Assembly (NCBI RefSeq): GCF_014652935.1
Contig: NZ_BMZT01000005.1
Span: 203,754 to 267,753, forward strand
Direction: 5' to 3'
From: Luteimonas padinae
Lineage (GTDB): Bacteria > Pseudomonadota > Gammaproteobacteria > Xanthomonadales > Xanthomonadaceae
Length of the DNA: 64,000 nt
The notes under the pieces are model-generated. The model ran no database searches. It had not been told where the DNA came from and saw nothing but the letters and a program-made list of their open reading frames with translations. This document shows, one piece after another, positions 1-10,510 of the stretch. Made by a program: the position numbers and the translations under genes. The first letter of the stretch is position 1. Each line of letters starts with the position of its first letter.

Positions 1-1024
1 CGATGTCCGCGCCCGCGGTCTCCGGCACCTGGCCGGCGAGGTACGCGATGCCGCCGTGGATGCAGGCCTCGGACATGCGCGGGCCGGCGTCGATGCGGGT
101 GATGTGCTGCGCCAGCGCGAAGTCGAGCGCGGCGCGCACGGCCACGGCCTGGGCCTCGTTGCACTGCGCGGGCGTGGCGCGCGGACTGTCGGGATAGACC
201 TCGGTGGTGGTGGTGTAGCGCGCGCCGGACACGCGGGCGCACAGCCCCAGCCCGACCACGTCGTATTCGATCACGCCGGGCGCCACCACCGGCGAGCCGA
301 TCAGGGTGCCGTCGGGATCGGCCGGGGCGATGTGGGTCACCCGCGCGACCGCGTCGTTGATCGCGCGCTGGAACGCCGGCCGCGGGTTGCGGCTGTCGTC
401 GACCAGGTAGAAGCCGTCGGGGATGGTGCCGGGCTCGAAGGGCTTGCCGTCGCGCGCGGCCAGCGCCGGGCGGAACTCGCTCTCGTCGCTGTCGGTGGTC
501 TCGTGCAGGTCGATGTGCGCCAGCACGCGGCCGCGCAGCGGGGCCACCAGCGCCATCAGCGCGGCGGATTCGCCGGCCGGGCTGTCGGCCACGAACGAGC
601 GGTTGGGGTCGACGGCGTCCGCGTTCCAGCGCTGGAAGCGCTCGTAGCCCCAGGGGCTGACGCAGGGGACGATGAGCAGGTTGGCGCGCCCGGCATAGGC
701 CGCCGCGTCCTCGCGTGCGAAGCGCAGCGCGCCGTGCACGCCGCTGTTCTCGTAGCCGTGCACGCCGCCGGTGACCAGGGCGACGGGCAGCGCCTCGTCC
801 CAGTTCCGGCTGCGCAGCGCGAACAGCGGGTAGCGGCCGTCATCACCGTAGTCGAGCTCGCCGTACTGCTCGACGTCGAAGCGGTCGCGCAGGGCGTCGA
901 TCGCCGCGACGACCTCGTCGTGGTAGCTGCGCTGGCGCTGCTGGCGCTCGCGCCAGGCGGTCTTTTCGGCGGCGCCCCAGGGCGTGCCCGGGGTGCCGAT
1001 GTCGTGGAAGGAAGTCTGGTTCAT
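1..1024 (-). CDS. M14-family zinc carboxypeptidase fused to a RidA-like domain (partial at window edge)
   Basis: The reading frame opens at ATG 1024 and runs off the window without a stop, giving 341 residues. Zinc carboxypeptidase marks are visible: GGVHGYENSG (HxxE zinc ligands), DPNRSF (substrate-binding Asn/Arg), HIDLHE (third zinc ligand) and TTTEVYPDSP (likely catalytic Glu). The arrangement is that of M14 MpaA/succinylglutamate-desuccinylase-like enzymes. From about residue 308 the same frame continues as ITRIDAGPRMSEACIHGG then AYLAGQV, which looks like the first strands of a RidA/YjgF/YER057c domain. I checked that both parts share one frame. The peptidase call is firm. The fusion is inferred from about 35 residues because the rest lies outside the window. 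Confidence 0.8.
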   Translation of the reverse strand, partial: MNQTSFHDIGTPGTPWGAAEKTAWRERQQRQRSYHDEVVAAIDALRDRFDVEQYGELDYGDDGRYPLFALRSRNWDEALPVALVTGGVHGYENSGVHGALRFAREDAAAYAGRANLLIVPCVSPWGYERFQRWNADAVDPNRSFVADSPAGESAALMALVAPLRGRVLAHIDLHETTDSDESEFRPALAARDGKPFEPGTIPDGFYLVDDSRNPRPAFQRAINDAVARVTHIAPADPDGTLIGSPVVAPGVIEYDVVGLGLCARVSGARYTTTTEVYPDSPRATPAQCNEAQAVAVRAALDFALAQHITRIDAGPRMSEACIHGGIAYLAGQVPETAGADI

Positions 1025-1098
1025 GCGCCCATGGTAGCGATGCGGCCACTGCGCCGCGCGTCCGCCGGAACCTTGGCCAGCGGTGCGCGGCGCGACCG

Positions 1099-2754
1099 CT
1101 ACTTCCGCGGGCCGCTCAGCACCCCGCCGCCCTGGTGCAGGTCCAGCGACACGACTTCGCCGTCGGCACCGCGCTTGAACGCGATCTCGATGCCGTACGC
1201 GGCGGCTTCGAACCGGTCCTGCCCGGCGGCGTCGAGCGCGAATTCGCCCTGCCCCGTCGCCTGGGCGAACAGCCCGCCGTCGCGCGCCCGCACGGTCAGC
1301 GCGAAGCCGGGCATCAGCGTGTACTCGCCGACGTAGCCCGCGAGCATCGCCGCATCCAGCGCGGGCTGCGGCGCCGCGGCGCCGGGGCCATCCAGCCGCG
1401 TCGCCGGCAGCGCGCCACCACCCTGCATCCAGGTGAAGACGTAGCGGCCATCGGCCTTGCGCTGCGGCTTCAGCAGCGCATCCACCACGCCGGGGAAGAA
1501 GTCGCCCTCGCTGTCGTAGCCGAGCGCGAACTCCGGCTGCCCCTCCGCCTGCGCGAACAGCGTGCCGTCGCGCTGGCGCAGGCTGATCTTCATCGCGCCC
1601 TGCAGCTGGTACTCGCCGACCAGGCCGTCGAGCAGCGCCTGCGGCGGCGCCTCGACCGTGCGCGGCTTGCCCAGCGGGAACGAGGCATCGACCAGGTGCA
1701 GGCCCAGGCTTCCCAGGTTGCCGACCGCGCTCCATGACGTGTCGGACAGGATCACCACGCCGCGCTGCGCGTCGCGGTCGACCGAGACGAAGGACGAGAA
1801 CCCGCCGGTGCCGCCCTCGTGCACCAGCACCGTGCGCCCGGCCACCGGCAGCAGCATCCAGTTCATCGCCATCGGCGGCTGTTCGCTGACGGGCGTCTGC
1901 GCCAGTTCGATCGCCGCCGCGAGCGGGGTCGCGGACGGGTCGAGGTTGGCCTGCACGTAGCGCACCATGTCGTCCAGCGTCGCCCGCACGCCGCCGACGC
2001 CGGCCAGGTCGGCGGCGAAGGTCCAGGCAGGCGTCGGCAAGCCGTTGGCGGTGTGCCCGCCGGCGGCGCGCACGCCTTCCGGACGCCGGGCCGGATCGAC
2101 GTGGGCCGCCTTCATCCCGAGCGGCTCGAACAGGCGCTGCCGCAGCAGGGTCTCGAAGTCCACGCCGGCCCGGCGGGCGACTGCCAGCGACAGCAGCATC
2201 GAGGCGAAGTTGGAGTACTCGAACTGCGTGCCCGGCACACGCGACAGGGTGGCGTCGCCCAGCGAGGCCAGCAGGTCGTCGGGCGTCAGCGCGGCATAGG
2301 GGTTGCCGGGATCCGGCGTGCCCATCCGCGACGGCAGCGCCGGCAGCCCGCTGGTGTGGGTCACGACGTGGCGCAGCAGGATCGGCTGGCCTTCGAACTG
2401 CGGCACCGTCGTCCCCGCGGGCAGCCAGGCCGACAGCGGGTCCTCGAGCGAACCCCTGCCCTGCACGATGAGCTCCGCGAGCAGGGTCGAGGTCATGGTC
2501 TTGCTGACCGAGCCGATCTCGAAGGCGCTGTCGGCGCCGATGCGCACGGCGTCTCCCGGCGTCGCGCAGCGGAAGGCGCGCGACACCGCGCCCTTGTCCA
2601 GCACGGCCACCGCCATGCAGGCGCCGGTGCGGTCGTTGGCCAGGCGCTGGTCGACAAGCGCCGACAGCGCTGCGTCATCGGACGCTGCGACGTTGGCGGG
2701 CAGGGCCATCGTGGCGGCGGCCAGCAGCGGCAGGATCGTGATCCGTGTGTTCAT
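1099..2754 (-). CDS. Secreted serine hydrolase, beta-lactamase/PBP-like (class C type)
   Basis: 551 residues. ATG 2754 is chosen over an upstream in-frame start because AAGGAGA lies just before it and a signal peptide follows (residues 1-24, ending NVAAS). The serine hydrolase motifs are S82-V-S-K85 (SxxK), Y180-S-N182 (YxN) and HEGGTGG near residue 323 in place of KTG. This is the pattern of the beta-lactamase/D-aminopeptidase/esterase superfamily. After the catalytic domain there are two similar C-terminal modules, beginning LVGEYQL and YVGEYTL and each containing G-LFAQA-GQ-EFAL, so the tail is an internal duplication of a lipocalin-like domain. The natural substrate is unknown; peptide or ester hydrolysis in the periplasm is likely. 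Confidence 0.85.
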   Translation of the reverse strand: MNTRITILPLLAAATMALPANVAASDDAALSALVDQRLANDRTGACMAVAVLDKGAVSRAFRCATPGDAVRIGADSAFEIGSVSKTMTSTLLAELIVQGRGSLEDPLSAWLPAGTTVPQFEGQPILLRHVVTHTSGLPALPSRMGTPDPGNPYAALTPDDLLASLGDATLSRVPGTQFEYSNFASMLLSLAVARRAGVDFETLLRQRLFEPLGMKAAHVDPARRPEGVRAAGGHTANGLPTPAWTFAADLAGVGGVRATLDDMVRYVQANLDPSATPLAAAIELAQTPVSEQPPMAMNWMLLPVAGRTVLVHEGGTGGFSSFVSVDRDAQRGVVILSDTSWSAVGNLGSLGLHLVDASFPLGKPRTVEAPPQALLDGLVGEYQLQGAMKISLRQRDGTLFAQAEGQPEFALGYDSEGDFFPGVVDALLKPQRKADGRYVFTWMQGGGALPATRLDGPGAAAPQPALDAAMLAGYVGEYTLMPGFALTVRARDGGLFAQATGQGEFALDAAGQDRFEAAAYGIEIAFKRGADGEVVSLDLHQGGGVLSGPRK

Positions 2755-2976
2755 GGCGTCTCCTTGCGGGAACTGGAAAGACGGGGATGGGCGCGCAGCG
2801 CGGAACGTGACCTCACTCGCCGTCGGCCGACAGGGCATCGATCTGCTGCTGCAGCGTGGGTCTCGAAAGGATTAGTCGCCGCGACCGCCGGAAATTTTCA
2901 TCCGGCCGCATTGCGCGGCCGGGACATCGTGCATCCATCGCGGCGACCGGCGCGATGCCGGTCGCTGCCGGGCCGG

Positions 2977-5121
2977 TTATTCGGCCCAGACGCCCCGCTC
3001 GGGCGTCCAGTACAGGGTCTTGCGCTCGAACGACTGCTTGCGTCCGTTGCTGCCGTGCGCCTGCTCCGCAGCCTTCGGGTAGCCGAGCGCGGCCTCGCGC
3101 CCGTTGTTCTCGAAGTGCGCTAGGATCGCGCCGTGGACCGGGTGCGCGCCGGTGGCCGCCGTCCACAGGAACAGGCCGTCCTCGAAGTACTGGAAGCGAC
3201 CGCGCTGGCCCGACACCGGCGACACCGCCGCATCGAGCTCGTCCATCAGCGCGAAGCCCCAGCGCGTCTCCGATCCGGTGGCGCGATACCTGTCGAGGAT
3301 GCGGCCGTGCACCGCGAACGCGCCGGTATCGGCGTGCCACAGGATCATCCCGTTGCGGAACTGCTGGAAGCGCCCGCCCAGCTGGGCCGCCGCTTCGGCG
3401 AGCTCGGGCACGCCCAGGTGGCTGCGCACGCCGCCCATCGCATAGTACTTCTCGCCGATCTTTCCGTATGGCAGCAGGTCGCAGCGCGGGATGTCGTAGC
3501 CGTCGTTGTCGCGCGCCTCGTCGTTGCCCCAGCGCGAGAGGTAGTAGGCCGAGACGTACTGGCCCGCCGGGCCGACGTCGAGGTCGGTCTTCAGCCACCA
3601 GCGGTTGAAGGCGGTGCCGCTGCGGATCTCGCGCCCCCAGGCCTTGCAGTAGACATAGTGCGTGCCGCGGTTGAGCGTGCCGCTCTGCGCGGTGCTGGTG
3701 GGCGACGGGAAGCCCGGCGCGGCGGCGTGGGTGTCGACCCAGTAGGTCGGCGCGGTCGCCGGCGGCGGCGAGCCGCCGTTGATCAGGGTGTAGAAGTTCG
3801 CCCACGGGAAGTAGCGGCCGGGGTCGTAGCGGTTCTGGTTGCTGGTCAGCATGCCGTGGCCCTTGATACGTACGCTGTCGGGCACGACGTGCCAGTAGTC
3901 ATAGCCCGGGCCCTTCCAGGCCGATGCGCAGTTGACCGGCTGGCGCGCGCAGATGCTCCGGGTCAGGCGCGCCGACGCGTTCACCATCGCGGACGTCCAG
4001 TTGCCGGCGTCGCCGGCGCGGCCGTCGTGCTCGATGCCGATGGTGTAGTGGTTGTGGTACGCCGCGTGCCAGGCCTGGTGGTGCTCGCGCACCATCTGGG
4101 TGATCTGTCCGTCCGAACGGCGGACCACGTAGTGCGCCGACACATTCGCCGCGGGGTTCTGGAACCAGGAGATGCCGCCGGCATAGCTGCCTTCGATGGT
4201 GTGCATGATCACCGCCGAGCGGCCGTTGCCGGCGGTGCTGTAGTTGCTCGAATGCGCCGGATTCCAGATCGCCTCGCCGAAGTCCAGCGCGGCGCGGCCG
4301 ACGTCGCCGGCCTTCGCCACCGCGCGCGGGGCGGCGGCAAGCGGCGCCGGGGCCGCAGCGGCTTCGTCGATGGCGGTGACGGTGTCTGCACCGTGGTCCA
4401 TGCGCAGTGCCGGAGCGCCGAGCAGCGCCAGGCGCTCGCGCGGGAACGCACGCGCCATTTCCACCGGCATGGCGGGAATGCGTACACCGTCGGCCTCCAC
4501 GCCGCGCGACAGGGTCTGCAGCACCTCGTAGGCGAAGCTCTGCCGCGCGAAGCCCTGGATGTTGCCGTCGCCCGGGCCGTACCCGGCGTAGCGTGCCAGC
4601 GCGCCGGCCATGGCTTCCACGCCGCCGTCGGCGCGCACCTGGTGGCCGTCCTGCTTCGCCGCGCGCGCCAGCAGCGCCGCTGCGGCGAGGATGTTGGTTT
4701 CCGGATCGGACATCACCAGGCGCTCGCTCACGCCCAGCAGCTTCGCGCCCTCGGCGACCTGGTTGGCGAAGCCCTCGCCGCGGTACAGGCCCATGACGCC
4801 ATAGGAGGCAGGCATGTGGCGGTGCCCGGACTTCTCGTGCGGATCGGGCTGCGCATGCGTCCAGTTCGTTTCGGCGAACGCGATCGCCTCGAGCACGCCG
4901 CGCGGCAGCGTGTCGTAGCGCTCGTAGGCTCGCGCGAAGTACTCCGGGTAGGCGGCCCGCTCGCGGGCCTGCCGCGCCAGTGCCTCGCGCCGTTCCAGAT
5001 CCTGTGCCTTCGCCTCCGCGCGGAGGCTGCTCCCCTGCCCGTCGGCATGCGCCAGACCGGCGTACCCCGTTCCCGCGGCGGCCAGCAGCAGGGCTGCGGC
5101 CGGCAACATCAACTTGTTCAT
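2977..5121 (-). CDS. Secreted multidomain murein hydrolase: lysozyme-like domain, N-acetylmuramoyl-L-alanine amidase, LGFP repeats
   Basis: 714 residues from ATG 5121 (GGGAGAG upstream). Signal peptide at 1-26. Residues about 55-200 look lysozyme/SLT-like: VLEAIAFAETNW with a candidate catalytic Glu, then SYGVMGLYRG. The middle third is an Ami_2/PGRP-type amidase: AVIMHTIEGS and VSAHYVVRR, a central YTIGIEHDG, and GHGMLTSNQNRYDPG carrying the distal zinc ligands. The C-terminal part holds three LGFP-type repeats (LGVPELAEAAAQLGGRFQ, then W-ALMDELDAAVSPVSGQRGRFQYF, then ALGYPKAAEQAHGSNGRKQSF), a cell-envelope-binding module. The protein would cleave the stem peptide and perhaps the glycan. It may serve self-remodelling or lysis of other bacteria; the sequence does not decide this. 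Confidence 0.85.
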   Translation of the reverse strand: MNKLMLPAAALLLAAAGTGYAGLAHADGQGSSLRAEAKAQDLERREALARQARERAAYPEYFARAYERYDTLPRGVLEAIAFAETNWTHAQPDPHEKSGHRHMPASYGVMGLYRGEGFANQVAEGAKLLGVSERLVMSDPETNILAAAALLARAAKQDGHQVRADGGVEAMAGALARYAGYGPGDGNIQGFARQSFAYEVLQTLSRGVEADGVRIPAMPVEMARAFPRERLALLGAPALRMDHGADTVTAIDEAAAAPAPLAAAPRAVAKAGDVGRAALDFGEAIWNPAHSSNYSTAGNGRSAVIMHTIEGSYAGGISWFQNPAANVSAHYVVRRSDGQITQMVREHHQAWHAAYHNHYTIGIEHDGRAGDAGNWTSAMVNASARLTRSICARQPVNCASAWKGPGYDYWHVVPDSVRIKGHGMLTSNQNRYDPGRYFPWANFYTLINGGSPPPATAPTYWVDTHAAAPGFPSPTSTAQSGTLNRGTHYVYCKAWGREIRSGTAFNRWWLKTDLDVGPAGQYVSAYYLSRWGNDEARDNDGYDIPRCDLLPYGKIGEKYYAMGGVRSHLGVPELAEAAAQLGGRFQQFRNGMILWHADTGAFAVHGRILDRYRATGSETRWGFALMDELDAAVSPVSGQRGRFQYFEDGLFLWTAATGAHPVHGAILAHFENNGREAALGYPKAAEQAHGSNGRKQSFERKTLYWTPERGVWAE

Positions 5122-5316
5122 GGACTCTCCCGTCCCGTGTGGTTCGTGGCCCCCTGATGCCGCCACGAGGCCACAGCGCCGGCGGCCGCGCCACATGGGG
5201 TAATCCCCAAGCCGTGCCGAAGCGTGACCGCCATCCAGGCTGGGTCCCGCCCCAGCTTGTCCGGGCCCGGCGGCCTCCGGAGACTCGGCGCACGCCACCG
5301 CAACGGGACCCGCCGC

Positions 5317-6237
5317 ATGCTCCAGCCGCTCATCCAGGACGCGATCCGCGCCGCCGACCAGTTCCTGCGCCAGGTGCAGGCGGAGTTCAATCCCTCGCGC
5401 GGCCAAGTGCCCGGGCGCGACGGCGGCTTCGACCAGTCGGTGAGCGGGGCGGAGCCGAAGTGGGGTTTCGACGGCGCCATGGCCGACGTCGCCGGCGCCG
5501 TGTACTCGCGCAGCGACGCACCGGGCTGGACGCGCATGGGCGACGGCGAGCTGCAGGCCGCGGGCATCGACGCCGGGCTGCTGTACGCCGATGGCATGGA
5601 GGCCGGCGTCTACACCGATGGCGACGGCCGCTACGTCGTGGCCTATGCCGGCAACGACACCGGCGGCGTGCAGGACGTGGGCACGGTGATCGCGCAGTCG
5701 GCCGGCTTCCAGACGCGGCAGTACGACAACGCGGTCACGCTCGCGCACCAGGTGGAGCACACCTTCGGTGGCGACAACGTGGTCTACACCGGGCACTCGC
5801 TGGGCGGCGGCCTGGCCTCGATCGCGGCGGCCGCCACCGGCAGCACCGCGGTGACCTTCAGCGCCCAGGGCGTGCACGACAACGTGCTGCGCCAGCACGG
5901 GCTGGACCCGGTGGTGGTCCGGCACCGCGCCGACCAGGGCCAGATGCGCCACTACAGCATCGACGGCGACTTCGCGACCTTCGCCCAGCGGCAGATGCCC
6001 ATCATCGACATGCTGCCCGACACGCTCGGCACCCACATCCAGTTCAACAATCCCGCCGGCCTGTCCAACATCGGCGACGCGCACAACATCGGGCCGCTGA
6101 AGGCGCAGATCGACGCACGCGCGGACTACCGGCACGAGTTCGTCGACCCGGTCGAGCGCGTGCTGCAGGAGGTCTATTCGGCGGTGACCTCGGTGATCGC
6201 CAACGCCTGGCGCGCGGTGGCGCCGCCGATCGTCTGA
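5317..6237 (+). CDS. Lipase-like alpha/beta hydrolase
   Basis: 306 residues from ATG 5317; an in-frame GTG at 5224 is a less likely start. The nucleophile elbow GHSLGGG sits near residue 158, with downstream Asp (YSIDGD) and His (DAHNIG) as candidate triad members, as in class 3 lipases/phospholipases. There is no signal peptide and no membrane segment. The N-terminus is helical (LIQDAIRAADQFLRQVQ). The gene diverges from the secreted murein hydrolase across 195 bp. The pairing of a lipase with a wall hydrolase recalls antibacterial effector sets, but I see no XVIPCD-type secretion tail or immunity gene, so that role is only a possibility. Confidence 0.7.
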   Translation: MLQPLIQDAIRAADQFLRQVQAEFNPSRGQVPGRDGGFDQSVSGAEPKWGFDGAMADVAGAVYSRSDAPGWTRMGDGELQAAGIDAGLLYADGMEAGVYTDGDGRYVVAYAGNDTGGVQDVGTVIAQSAGFQTRQYDNAVTLAHQVEHTFGGDNVVYTGHSLGGGLASIAAAATGSTAVTFSAQGVHDNVLRQHGLDPVVVRHRADQGQMRHYSIDGDFATFAQRQMPIIDMLPDTLGTHIQFNNPAGLSNIGDAHNIGPLKAQIDARADYRHEFVDPVERVLQEVYSAVTSVIANAWRAVAPPIV

Positions 6238-6266
6238 CCGGAGCGCCTCACGGCGCGCGCTTCGGG

Positions 6267-7541
6267 TCAGGAATCGCGCAGCAGCGTGGCCAGGGCGCGC
6301 GCGTAGCCTGCCGCTGCGGCATCGCGATCGCGGTGCACGCCGCCGGCCACCAGCCGCCGACCTCCCACCTGCACGTCGCGCACCATGCTGCGGTTGCCGC
6401 TGAAGATCCAGCGGTCGGCGACGTCCGCGGCGGTGGCGCCGGCCAGCAGCGGCGAAGCGCCGTCGAGCACCACGGCATCCGCGTCCGCGACCAGATCCCC
6501 GGCGAAGCCGGTGGCATCGGCGGCGCTCGCCACCACGCCGGCGAGCAGCGTGCCGCCCACGCTCGACGAGGCCGGCGACACCGCGATGTTGCGCCGGTGC
6601 GTCGCCAGCCGCTGTCCGTACTCCAGCCAGCGCAGCTCCTCCACCGGCGACACCGAGATGTGCGAGTCCGAGCCGATGCCCCAGGCGCCGCCGGCATCGA
6701 GGAAGTCGCGCAGGCGGAACAGGCCGTCGCCGAGGTTGGCCTCGGTGGTCGGGCAGATGGCCACGGTGGCCCCGCTCTTCGCGATGCCGGCCACTTCCCA
6801 GTCGTTGAGATGCGTCGCGTGCACCAGGGTCCAGCGCGCGTCGACGTCGGCGTTCTGCAGCAGCCATTCCACCGGACGCCGGTCGCGGATGGCGAGGCAG
6901 TCCTGCACCTCGCCCACCTGTTCGGAGATGTGGATGTGGATGCGCGCATCGGCCGGCAGCGCGGCCAGCACCGCACGCATGGCGTCGGGCGGAACCGCGC
7001 GCAGGCTGTGCAGGGCGCAGCCGACGTGGAGCATGTCGCCCTGCTCCGCGCGCAGCGCCTCGAACAGGCGCAGGTAGCCGTCGACGTCGTGGCCGAAGCG
7101 CCGCTGGCGCTCGCCCAGCGGGCGGCCGTCAAAGCCGCCGGTCATGTACAGCACCGGCAGCAGGAGCAGGCGGATGCCGGTGTCGCGCGCGGCCTGGACG
7201 AGCGCGCGCGACATCGCCGCGGGATCGTCGTAGGGACGGCCGTCCGGCGCGTGGTGCAGGTAATGGAACTCGCAGACCGTGGTGTAGCCGGCCTCCAGCA
7301 TCTCGACATAGAGCTGGCTCGCCACCGCATGCAGCGTGTCGGGATCGAAGCGGCCGGCCATGCGGTACATCGTCTCGCGCCAGGTCCAGAACGAATCCTC
7401 GGGGTGCGTCAGGCGCTCGGAGAGCCCGGCCATCGCGCGCTGGAAGGCGTGCGAATGCAGGTTGGCGATGCCGGGCAGCCGCCAGCCGCCGTCGACCGGC
7501 TCGACGATGGCGGCAGCGTCGCGGGTGGAAGTGGCGGTCAT
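6267..7541 (-). CDS. hutF: Formimidoylglutamate deiminase
   Basis: 424 residues. Converts N-formimidoyl-L-glutamate to N-formyl-L-glutamate in the five-step histidine degradation route. Amidohydrolase metal-site motifs are clear: [27 protein letters not shown] and [11 protein letters not shown]. Compared with typical HutF, the N-terminus before PGIANLHSH is only about 27 residues long, so the usual beta-sandwich start is short or missing. No better upstream ATG is evident. It is divergent from hutI; hutU, hutH and hutG are not in the window, so the pathway is split in this genome. Confidence 0.88.
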   Translation of the reverse strand: MTATSTRDAAAIVEPVDGGWRLPGIANLHSHAFQRAMAGLSERLTHPEDSFWTWRETMYRMAGRFDPDTLHAVASQLYVEMLEAGYTTVCEFHYLHHAPDGRPYDDPAAMSRALVQAARDTGIRLLLLPVLYMTGGFDGRPLGERQRRFGHDVDGYLRLFEALRAEQGDMLHVGCALHSLRAVPPDAMRAVLAALPADARIHIHISEQVGEVQDCLAIRDRRPVEWLLQNADVDARWTLVHATHLNDWEVAGIAKSGATVAICPTTEANLGDGLFRLRDFLDAGGAWGIGSDSHISVSPVEELRWLEYGQRLATHRRNIAVSPASSSVGGTLLAGVVASAADATGFAGDLVADADAVVLDGASPLLAGATAADVADRWIFSGNRSMVRDVQVGGRRLVAGGVHRDRDAAAAGYARALATLLRDS

Positions 7542-7644
7542 GGCGGGCGATCCGGCGGCGGGGTGCGATAGGCTACCGCGTCGACGCCAGACGAGGTCCG
7601 CTCCATGCCGCATCCGCACGACGACGACAACGCCGGAGCCCGCG

Positions 7645-8919
<1,275 letters not shown>

Positions 8920-8953
8920 TGGCGCGGGCCATGGCCTTCATCCGGTGAGGAGC

Positions 8954-9024
8954 GGTCGCAGCTGTAGCTGCTCCTACAGGAAACACCTCGACACTCCACT
9001 GTAGGAGCAGCTACAGCTGCGACC
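8954..9024. repeat. GTAG-type REP pair, GTAG ends facing inward
   Basis: Two inverted copies of a 25-nt palindromic unit. The left one reads GGTCGCAGCTGTAGCTGCTC and ends CTACAG; the right one starts CTGTAG and ends GCGACC, about 20 nt apart. Each unit folds by itself (CAGCTGTAGCTG-like stem). It lies between hutI and the M19 peptidase gene. It resembles the GTAG REP (SMAG) family described in Stenotrophomonas, which is mobilised by RAYT transposases elsewhere in the genome. Confidence 0.85.
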
Positions 9025-9094
9025 CGCCCCCAATTCCCGCCATCCGCCATCCGCCATCCGCCACAGCCAACCATCAACCCCACAGGACCGCCCG

Positions 9095-10312
9095 ATGCCA
9101 AGCCCCCAACACCGCCACGCCCTCGCCTGCGCCTTCGCGCTCGCACTCGCCGCCCCCGCCGTCGCGCTGGCCCAGGCCACCGACGCGGCCCGTGCGCTGG
9201 CCGCCGACGCGCTGATCGTCGACACCCACATCGACGCGCCGGGCGTGCTGGTCTCGAGCTGGGCCGACCTCGGCGGGCCGGCGCCCGACCGCGAATTCGA
9301 CTATCCGCGCGCGCGCGAAGGCGGCCTGGACATCGCCTTCATGTCGATCTACACCTCCGCGCGCCAGGACGAGGCCGGCAGCGCCTGGCAGGCCGCCAAC
9401 GCGCAGATCGACGCGGTCGAGGCGCTGGTCGCGCGCCATCCCGACCGCTTCGCCATCCTGACCTCGCCCACCGACGCGCAGCGCCTGCTCGAAGGCGGCC
9501 GCGTGCTGCTGCCGCTGGGCATGGAGAACGGCGGCCCGATCGGCGACGACCTCGCGCAGCTGGCGTTCTTCCACCAGCGCGGCGTCCGCTACATCACCCT
9601 CGCGCACAGCGGCAACAACCGCATCGCCGACTCCTCGTACACGGTGGAGAAGCGCTGGAACGGCCTGAGCCCCTTCGGCCGCGAGGTGATCGCCGAAATG
9701 AACCGGCTCGGCATCATGGTCGACGTCTCGCACATCTCCGACGAGGCCACGCGCCAGGCGATCGAACTGAGCACCGTGCCGGTGATCGCCAGCCACTCGG
9801 CGCTGCGCCATTTCACGCCGGACTTCGAGCGCAACCTCAGCGACGAGCTGGCGAAGCTGATCGCGGCCAAGGGCGGCGTGGTGCAGATCCCCTTCGGCAC
9901 CGCCTTCGTCAATCCGCAGGCCGCGGCCAACACCCGCGACTGGTTCCGCGAATCGCTGGCCTTCGACCGCCGCAGCGCGGAGCGCGTCGCCGCCGGCGAG
10001 CCGCCGCTGGACCGCAAGGCCTTCGAGGCGCAGTGGGAGAAGGACCACCCGAAGGTGGACGCGCCGATCAGCGACGTGCTCGACCAGATCGACTACGCGG
10101 TGAAGCTCATCGGCGTCGACCACGTCGGCATCGGCTCGGACTTCGACGGCGTCGACGGCGAGCTGCCCGAGGGCCTGCGCACGGTGGCCGACTTCCCCAA
10201 CTTCATCGCCGGCCTGCAGGCACGCGGGCATTCCGACGAAGACATCCGCAAGATCCTCGGCGGCAACCTGATGCGGGTCTGGGCCGAGATCGAGGCCGGC
10301 GCGAAGCGCTGA
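9095..10312 (+). CDS. Membrane-type dipeptidase, peptidase family M19
   Basis: 405 residues with a signal peptide (residues 1-28, ending AVALAQA). Renal-dipeptidase-family metal residues are visible: DTHIDAPG (HxD), MENGGPI (bridging Glu), DVSHISD, IASHSALR and GIGSDFDGVDGE. It hydrolyses dipeptides, often with broad specificity, in the periplasm. In gammaproteobacteria such enzymes are typically exported or lipid-anchored; here no lipobox Cys is seen after the signal peptide. It is monocistronic and bounded on both sides by REP pairs. Confidence 0.92.
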   Translation: MPSPQHRHALACAFALALAAPAVALAQATDAARALAADALIVDTHIDAPGVLVSSWADLGGPAPDREFDYPRAREGGLDIAFMSIYTSARQDEAGSAWQAANAQIDAVEALVARHPDRFAILTSPTDAQRLLEGGRVLLPLGMENGGPIGDDLAQLAFFHQRGVRYITLAHSGNNRIADSSYTVEKRWNGLSPFGREVIAEMNRLGIMVDVSHISDEATRQAIELSTVPVIASHSALRHFTPDFERNLSDELAKLIAAKGGVVQIPFGTAFVNPQAAANTRDWFRESLAFDRRSAERVAAGEPPLDRKAFEAQWEKDHPKVDAPISDVLDQIDYAVKLIGVDHVGIGSDFDGVDGELPEGLRTVADFPNFIAGLQARGHSDEDIRKILGGNLMRVWAEIEAGAKR

Positions 10313-10354
10313 CCGCCCCGCCCCTGCTTCCCCGCCTCCCCGACTCCCCGACTC

Positions 10355-10424
10355 CTGTAGGAGCAGCTACAGCTGCGACCGGGGCCGCGGAGAATGCCGG
10401 TCGCAGCTGTAGCTGCTCCTACAG
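10355..10424. repeat. GTAG-type REP pair, GTAG ends facing outward
   Basis: Two inverted units, first CTGTAGGAGCAGCTACAGCT and ending GCGACC, then its inverse about 19 nt later ending CTCCTACAG. The order is opposite to the pair at 8954-9024. It follows the M19 gene directly. Confidence 0.85.
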
Positions 10425-10428
10425 CGGC

Positions 10429-10441
10429 GGGGGGGGGGGGG
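10429..10441. repeat. Poly-G tract of 13 bases
   Basis: Thirteen consecutive G directly after a REP unit in non-coding DNA between the M19 gene and the THX gene. No gene is read through it. Confidence 0.85.
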
Positions 10442-10510
10442 ATCCAGGGGCGAGGGAGATCCGGACATTGGAGGGTTCGAGGCCCGGATGGATTCCGGCG
10501 CCGGAAACGA

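Noticed and set aside
5317..6237. Lipase-like protein as a type IV or type VI secretion effector
   Set aside because: No XVIPCD-type tail, no VgrG/PAAR neighbour and no immunity gene are visible; kept only as a possibility.
5122..6867. Upstream extension of the murein hydrolase frame to nearly 1300 codons
   Set aside because: It has no homology, is antisense to the lipase and overlaps hutF; ATG 5121 has a ribosome-binding site and signal peptide.
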